From Phycisphaerae bacterium (GTDB lineage Bacteria > Planctomycetota > Phycisphaerae > UBA1845 > UTPLA1), in contig JAKLKO010000005.1 of NCBI GenBank assembly GCA_023150615.1, forward strand, positions 124,001 to 188,000: 64,000 bases of DNA, in the 5' to 3' direction. Positions 59,453-64,000 of this stretch are shown piece by piece. The number at the start of each line of letters is the position of its first letter. The first letter of the stretch is position 1. The position numbers and the translations under genes are program-made. The notes under the pieces are model-generated. The model saw nothing but the letters and a program-made list of their open reading frames with translations. It did no database searches and had not been told where the DNA came from.

Positions 59453-60709
59453 ATGACCGGGTCCATTCGTGTCATCCTGTTCAACGCCGACGAGGCGTAC
59501 GCGCCGGAGCTTCGCCGCGCGCTGACCGCACAGCCGGCGGTCAAGATCGTCGCGGAGTTGGACGAGCCGAGCCTGCTGCCGCAGGCGGTCGCGCAGTTTC
59601 CTTCCGATCTGGTGCTGCTCAATCTCGATCCGGCGCCGCTCGTGGTGCTCGAGGTCGCCGCCCAGGTCGTCGCCGCCTCGCCGAAGCTCGCCGTCTTCGC
59701 CGCCAGCGCGAGCACCGAGGGGGATGTCCTGCTCCGCGCCATGCGTGCCGGCATTCGACGCTTCCTCGTCAAGCCGATCGACAACGACGACCTGCGACAG
59801 GGCCTCGCGCAGATCGCCGCCGATCGCTCCGAGACCGAACAGCCGGGATCGCTGATCTCCGTCATGGGTTCGGCCGGCGGCGTCGGCGCGACGTTCGTCG
59901 CGACCAACCTGGCCGTAGAGCTGGCCGACCTGATCGGCACTCAGGGAAAGGTCGCGCTGCTCGATTTCGACTTTCGCTTCGGGCAGGTCGCGACCATGCT
60001 CGACCTCGAGCCGCACTTCACGATCTCGGACCTCTGCACGACCGTCGAGGCGCTGGACCCGGCGATGATCGACAAGGCGCTCGTCCGGCACCGCTCCGGC
60101 GTTTACGTCCTCGCGCGGCCGCTGCACTTCCATCACGCCGAATCCATCACCGCCGCGCACTGCGCCAGCGTCATGGCCATGTTGCAGCAGATGTTCGACT
60201 ACGTCGTGATCGACGGCCCCACGCGAAGCGACCCCACGGGCCGGACCGTGCTGGACGCGGCCGACCACAATCTGCTCGTGATCCAACTGCTCGTGCCGTG
60301 CGTGCGGAACGCGGCGCGGATGATCGAAGAGCTCGTGTCGCAGGGCTTCAACGGCGACCGGATCAAGCTGATCTGCAATCGCACCGGTCGCGAATCCATG
60401 CACCTTGACGCCGCGCAGGTCGAGCGGACCCTTCACCGATCGCTGATGCACTCGCTGCCCGAGGACTGGCGCGTCGCCAGCACCACGGTCAACCTCGGCC
60501 AGCCGCTGATCCAGGAATTCTCGCGCAGCCGCCTTCGGCAGTCGCTGCGCGAACTGGCGATGAAGGTCCATTGTCCCGGCGAGATTCCGGCCACGTCGTC
60601 GGGCGGTCTGCTGAGCAAGCTGATCAAGGGGATGGCGCGGACGACGTCCGGTGCGGAGACGTCGAGCGCCGCCGTGGCGCCGGCACTGCCCGGCGCGGCA
60701 ACGACGTAA
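59453..60709 (+). CDS. cpaE: Tad pilus localisation ATPase CpaE/TadZ
   Basis: A 418-residue protein. A receiver-like N-terminal domain without the phospho-Asp pocket ('VILFNADEAYAPELRRAL', 'AMRAGIRRFLVKPIDNDD') is followed by a MinD/ParA-like ATPase domain. Its deviant Walker A is 'GSAGGVGATFVATNLA' (about 138-152), with 'ALLDFDFRFGQVATMLDLE' next and 'DYVVIDGPT' later. CpaE/TadZ marks the cell pole and recruits the assembly machinery. The ATG at 59453 is preferred over a GTG 18 bases upstream. Confidence 0.92.
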   Translation: MTGSIRVILFNADEAYAPELRRALTAQPAVKIVAELDEPSLLPQAVAQFPSDLVLLNLDPAPLVVLEVAAQVVAASPKLAVFAASASTEGDVLLRAMRAGIRRFLVKPIDNDDLRQGLAQIAADRSETEQPGSLISVMGSAGGVGATFVATNLAVELADLIGTQGKVALLDFDFRFGQVATMLDLEPHFTISDLCTTVEALDPAMIDKALVRHRSGVYVLARPLHFHHAESITAAHCASVMAMLQQMFDYVVIDGPTRSDPTGRTVLDAADHNLLVIQLLVPCVRNAARMIEELVSQGFNGDRIKLICNRTGRESMHLDAAQVERTLHRSLMHSLPEDWRVASTTVNLGQPLIQEFSRSRLRQSLRELAMKVHCPGEIPATSSGGLLSKLIKGMARTTSGAETSSAAVAPALPGAATT

Positions 60710-60822
60710 CGCCCGCCGGGGCGATCGTCGGGGGTTTCATCGGGGGACCGGGATTTGCGGCGGAATCGACCGTGCGTCGGCGGCCGCGAACCTCGGCAGG
60801 TCGGACCGGGAGGTGTACGAGG

Positions 60823-62286
60823 ATGTTCGGTAAGTCTGCTTCCGTTCTGCGCAAGCTCTCACCCAAGACGGAACTCAAGCCGGTGACGGCTCCGCCGCCG
60901 CCCGCGCCGGGCGCCGCCGCGCCCGCCTCGCCGACCTCGACGGTCGCGCCGCCGCTGCCCGCGACGCCGCGCAAACCGGAATCGCGCGCGGACGACCGCT
61001 CCGACCAGTTCTACGAAATCAAGACGCGCGTCCACCGCAAGCTGGTCGAGCAGCTCGACCTGACGGCCCTGAATCAGCGCAACAGCGACGAGGTCCGCGA
61101 CGAGGTCCGCGAGGCCGTCACCTCGCTCTGCCAGCAGGAAAACGCCCTGCTGAACGTCAACGAGCGCATGCGCCTGATCGAGGAGATCCTCGACGAGACG
61201 TTCGGCCTCGGTCCACTCGAGACGCTTCTAAAGGACCACACCATCAGCGACATCCTCATCAACGGCCCGAAGCAGGTGTACGTCGAGCGCCGCGGCCGAC
61301 TGGAGTTGTCCAACGTCCGGTTCCGCGACAACGCCCACGTGCTGCACGTGATCGACAAGATCTGCTCGTCGATCGGGCGCCGCTGCGACGAGGTCACGCC
61401 GATGGTCGATGCGCGCCTCAAGGACGGCTCGCGCGTCAACGCCATCATCCCGCCCCTGGCGATTGACGGCCCGTCGCTGTCCATCCGGCGCTTCGGCAAG
61501 GATCCCATCACCTGGGACGATTACCTGCGGTTCAAGAGCGTCGCGCCGCAGATGGTCGACTTCCTCAAGGCCTGCGTCGAGGCGTCGCTGAACATCCTCA
61601 TCGTCGGCGGAACCGGATCCGGAAAGACGACGCTGCTCAACAACATGTCCGCGTTCATTCCCCCGACGGACCGCATCGTCACCATCGAGGACGCCGCCGA
61701 GCTTCAGCTCCGACAGCCGCACGTGGTCCGGCTCGAGACCCGCCCGGCCAACATCGAAGGCAAGGGCCGAATCACGATCCGCGACCTGCTCATCAACGCC
61801 CTGCGAATGCGGCCCGATCGCGTCGTCGTCGGCGAATGCCGCGGACCCGAAACGCTCGACATGCTCCAGGCGATGAACACCGGGCACGACGGCTCGCTTA
61901 CGACCATTCACGCCAACAGCACGCGTGACGCCGTGCAGCGCGTCGAAACGATGGTCATGATGGCCGGCTTCGACCTGCCCGTGCGCGCCATCCGCCAGCA
62001 GTTCGCCTCGGCCATTCACCTGATCGTGCATGCCGCGCGCCTGACCGGCGGACCACGAAAAGTGATGTCCGTCACCGAGGTGCAGGGCATGGAAGGCGAC
62101 GCGATCACCATGCAGGAAATCTTCAAGTTCGAGCAGCAGGGCATCGACGCGTCCGGTAAAGCCTTCGGCCAGTTCGTCGCGACCGGGCTGCGCCCCGCGT
62201 TCCTCGATCGCCTCGGCGCCCACGGCGCGCATGTAGACCTCTCGATATTTGAGCGCCGCGTCCTGTTATCCGACAAAGAGGGATGA
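60823..62286 (+). CDS. cpaF: Tad pilus assembly ATPase CpaF/TadA
   Basis: A 487-residue secretion ATPase. Pro/Ala-rich N-terminus, then an N-domain with '[20 protein letters not shown]'. Walker [10 protein letters not shown] at 262-270 (Lys268), Asp box '[12 protein letters not shown]', Walker B '[21 protein letters not shown]' and His box '[13 protein letters not shown]' are all complete. It drives both extension and retraction in Tad systems. It ends in an ATGA overlap with tadB. Confidence 0.95.
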   Translation: MFGKSASVLRKLSPKTELKPVTAPPPPAPGAAAPASPTSTVAPPLPATPRKPESRADDRSDQFYEIKTRVHRKLVEQLDLTALNQRNSDEVRDEVREAVTSLCQQENALLNVNERMRLIEEILDETFGLGPLETLLKDHTISDILINGPKQVYVERRGRLELSNVRFRDNAHVLHVIDKICSSIGRRCDEVTPMVDARLKDGSRVNAIIPPLAIDGPSLSIRRFGKDPITWDDYLRFKSVAPQMVDFLKACVEASLNILIVGGTGSGKTTLLNNMSAFIPPTDRIVTIEDAAELQLRQPHVVRLETRPANIEGKGRITIRDLLINALRMRPDRVVVGECRGPETLDMLQAMNTGHDGSLTTIHANSTRDAVQRVETMVMMAGFDLPVRAIRQQFASAIHLIVHAARLTGGPRKVMSVTEVQGMEGDAITMQEIFKFEQQGIDASGKAFGQFVATGLRPAFLDRLGAHGAHVDLSIFERRVLLSDKEG

Positions 62287-63311
62287 CGGAGTCGTTCCTC
62301 CCCATGGGGTCGCTGCTGGCACAGTTCGGCTCGCTCGAGTCGCTGGCGCTCTACGTCCTGCCGCTCGCCGGCTCGATCCTGCTGGTCTTCGGCATCGCGC
62401 AGGTCGTCGCCGACCTGCGCCGGACCGAGTCCCGGCGCGTCGAAACTCGACTCCGCGAGCGCTGCGGCGCACAGGCGGCGCACAACGAGGCCGCCGCCCG
62501 CGAATCGCTCCTGCGGCAGCTCGACGTCCCCACGACCGGACTCACCGGGCTGATCGGCCGGCTGAAGTTCATCCCCAATCTCCAGCGCGCCATCGAACAG
62601 GCCAACCTCCCGTGGGTGGCCTCGACCCTGCTGCTCAACCTCATCGGGCTCGCATGCCTGGCGTACCTGGCGTGCACGCTGTCGAACCTCGCCGTGTGGT
62701 GGGGCGTCGGCGCGGCGTTCGCGATGATCGTGCTGCCGCTCCTGTACATCCACATCCGGCGCAAGCTGCGCCTGAACCGGTTCCTGCACCAGTTGCCCGA
62801 CGTCTTCGAACTGATGAGCCAGGGCCTCCGCGCCGGGCACTCCCTCGGCAACGCCATCCACCTCGTCTCGCAGCAGATGCACGACCCCGCGGGCACCGAG
62901 TTCGCGCGCGTCTTCCACGAACAAAACCTCGGCCTCAAAATCGAAGACGCGCTCCAGAACATGGCCAACCGCATCCAGATCATGGACGTGCGGTTCTTCG
63001 TCACCGCCGTGCTCATCCAGCGCTCCAGCGGGGGCGACCTCGCCGAAGTCCTCGACAACATCAGCGGCGTGATCCGCGACCGCATCAAGCTCTTCGGCAC
63101 CGTGAAGGCCCTGACGGCCGAGGGCCGGCTCTCCGGCTACGTGCTCTTCGTGCTGCCGTTCGCCGTCTTTGCGGTCGAGCAGGTGATCAACCCCGAGTAC
63201 GGCCGCATCCTGCTGGAGGAGCCGATCGGTCACTACATGCTGATTACGGCGTTCGTGATGCAGCTCATGGGTCTGGCGATGATCAAGAAGATCGTCAACA
63301 TCCGAGTCTAG
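62283..63311 (+). CDS. tadB: Tad pilus inner-membrane platform protein TadB
   Basis: A 342-residue membrane protein with hydrophobic helices near both ends and in the middle (about 18-38, 118-155, 280-300, 315-338). The cytoplasmic T2SSF domain has 'QLPDVFELMSQGLRAGHSLGNAIH', 'EFARVFHEQNLGLKIEDALQNM' and 'LIQRSSGGDLAEVLDNISGVIRDR', the standard TadB motif order. It forms the inner-membrane base of the Flp pilus with TadC. It starts inside the cpaF stop. Confidence 0.93.
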   Translation: MTESFLPMGSLLAQFGSLESLALYVLPLAGSILLVFGIAQVVADLRRTESRRVETRLRERCGAQAAHNEAAARESLLRQLDVPTTGLTGLIGRLKFIPNLQRAIEQANLPWVASTLLLNLIGLACLAYLACTLSNLAVWWGVGAAFAMIVLPLLYIHIRRKLRLNRFLHQLPDVFELMSQGLRAGHSLGNAIHLVSQQMHDPAGTEFARVFHEQNLGLKIEDALQNMANRIQIMDVRFFVTAVLIQRSSGGDLAEVLDNISGVIRDRIKLFGTVKALTAEGRLSGYVLFVLPFAVFAVEQVINPEYGRILLEEPIGHYMLITAFVMQLMGLAMIKKIVNIRV

Positions 63312-63324
63312 CGGCGGGCGCGTC

Positions 63325-64000
63325 ATGGCGGAAATCGGGATCCTGTTGCTGCTCTCGGTCATCGCGATCGGCCTCATCGCGTACTCGCTGATGCCGAATC
63401 GCCGCGAGCGCGACGAGACCGTCGAGCGCCGCGCGGCCGGACTGTCGTCGACGGCCAAGCCCTCGGAAATCTCGCGCCAGGCGCGCGACGCCGCCATGAA
63501 GAACATGTTCGAACGCGCCGCGCCTCTGCTCTCGCGGCCCGTCATGCCCAAGACCGACTCGGAGCAGTTCTCGCTCCGGACGCGCCTGGCGAACGCCGGC
63601 TTCCGGCGCGAATCCGCGCCGATGATCTTCCTTGCCAGCAAGACCGCCGCCGCCGGCGTCGCCGGACTGATCGGCCTCGCCTTCGCCATCTCGAACGGCT
63701 ACACCTGGAACAACGTCTTCGGAATTGCGGCCCTCGGCGCCGGCGTCGGCTTCATGTTTCCAAACCTCTGGCTCTGGATGGCCGTCAAGCAGCGCAACGA
63801 AAACATCCTCCACGGACTGCCCGACTCGCTCGACCTGCTCGTCTGTTCCGTCGAGGCAGGCCTGGGTCTCGACGCGGCGCTGCTGCGCGTCGGCGACGAG
63901 ATGAAGTTCGTCTACAAGGAGCTGGCCGAAGAGCTCCAGATCGCCACGATCGAGACCCAGATGGGCGTAACGCGCTCCGAAGCGCTGACGCGCATGGCCG
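63325..64000 (+). CDS. tadC: Tad pilus inner-membrane platform protein TadC (N-terminal part)
   Basis: The frame opens at the ATG at 63325 and stays open to the window edge (225 residues). One helix at the N-terminus ('GILLLLSVIAIGLIAYSL') is followed by a basic linker and two helices (about 95-145). A T2SSF domain then begins: 'LHGLPDSLDLLVCSVEAGLGLDAALLRVG' and 'EELQIATIETQMGVTRSEAL'. This is the usual TadC pattern. It follows tadB after 13 bases. The rest of the gene lies beyond the window. Confidence 0.92.
   Translation, partial: MAEIGILLLLSVIAIGLIAYSLMPNRRERDETVERRAAGLSSTAKPSEISRQARDAAMKNMFERAAPLLSRPVMPKTDSEQFSLRTRLANAGFRRESAPMIFLASKTAAAGVAGLIGLAFAISNGYTWNNVFGIAALGAGVGFMFPNLWLWMAVKQRNENILHGLPDSLDLLVCSVEAGLGLDAALLRVGDEMKFVYKELAEELQIATIETQMGVTRSEALTRMA

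Noticed and set aside
62016-63689. Minus-strand open frame opposite cpaF, tadB and tadC
   Set aside because: The sense strand holds conserved Tad genes with coupled starts. The antisense translation has no recognisable fold.

Overview
The window is GC-rich bacterial chromosome, tightly packed with genes on both strands. It most resembles a planctomycete, probably a Phycisphaerae-like lineage. That is an inference from gene content: an isolated dnaA without dnaN, an NfeD-NfeD-FloA operon, a Rieske/cytochrome b plus octaheme hydroxylamine-oxidoreductase-like module, a surface protein with a dockerin-like tail, a small 'FEPFRI' protein, and many lipoproteins with planctomycete-style domains. No rRNA, CRISPR array, transposase or prophage was seen.

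Layout. 1-3042: end of a type II secretion/pilus-like operon (two GspF-like membrane proteins and three pseudopilin-like proteins with coupled starts and stops). 3117-6729: Rieske protein, b6-type cytochrome b with subunit IV fused and extra helices inserted, and an eight-haem HAO-like cytochrome, a likely periplasm-facing electron-transfer complex. 6783-7265: promoter, tRNA-Phe(GAA) and a small conserved protein. 7422-9397: two lipoproteins. 9666-13342: dnaA with a candidate DnaA box upstream, a GNAT acetyltransferase and a family 9 glycosyltransferase. 13450-17324: FloA/NfeD membrane-microdomain operon. 17459-19252: frameshifted tag (3-methyladenine glycosylase) divergent from a cysteine desulfurase. 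19491-25462: PQQ-like beta-propeller protein, a REP-like palindromic repeat, an ABC-2 exporter, etfA without etfB, and a fumarylacetoacetate-hydrolase family enzyme.

25505-34753: RsbU-type phosphatase, DUF4286 protein, SsnA-like amidohydrolase, a NADAR domain carrying a lipoprotein signal, an LNS2/HAD-like lipoprotein, a nucleoside transporter with thymidine kinase (pyrimidine salvage), an exported redoxin and a shortened nucleotide-sugar dehydrogenase. 34830-41427: UbiB-family kinase, GT-C membrane glycosyltransferase, then a compact locus of a 97-residue Tat-leader-like peptide, a PqqD-like protein, an HPr-kinase-like protein and a nucleotidyltransferase. This last set resembles the poorly understood 'HPr-rel-A' systems and is the best candidate here for an uncharacterised system. 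41363-45828: sensor kinase with a c-type haem motif, translationally coupled to a receiver-HDOD protein. 46148-52268: homogentisate dioxygenase family enzyme, a glycine-rich dockerin-like protein, a small conserved protein, an aminoglycoside-phosphotransferase-fold kinase and a HEAT/PDZ protein.

53041-64000: a Tad (tight adherence) pilus locus in assembly order: Flp pilin, CpaA prepilin peptidase, TadE, CpaB, CpaC secretin, a TadG-like VWA protein, CpaE/TadZ, CpaF ATPase, TadB and the start of TadC, cut by the window end. A 13-bp hairpin after flp may set the pilin apart from the rest of the transcript.
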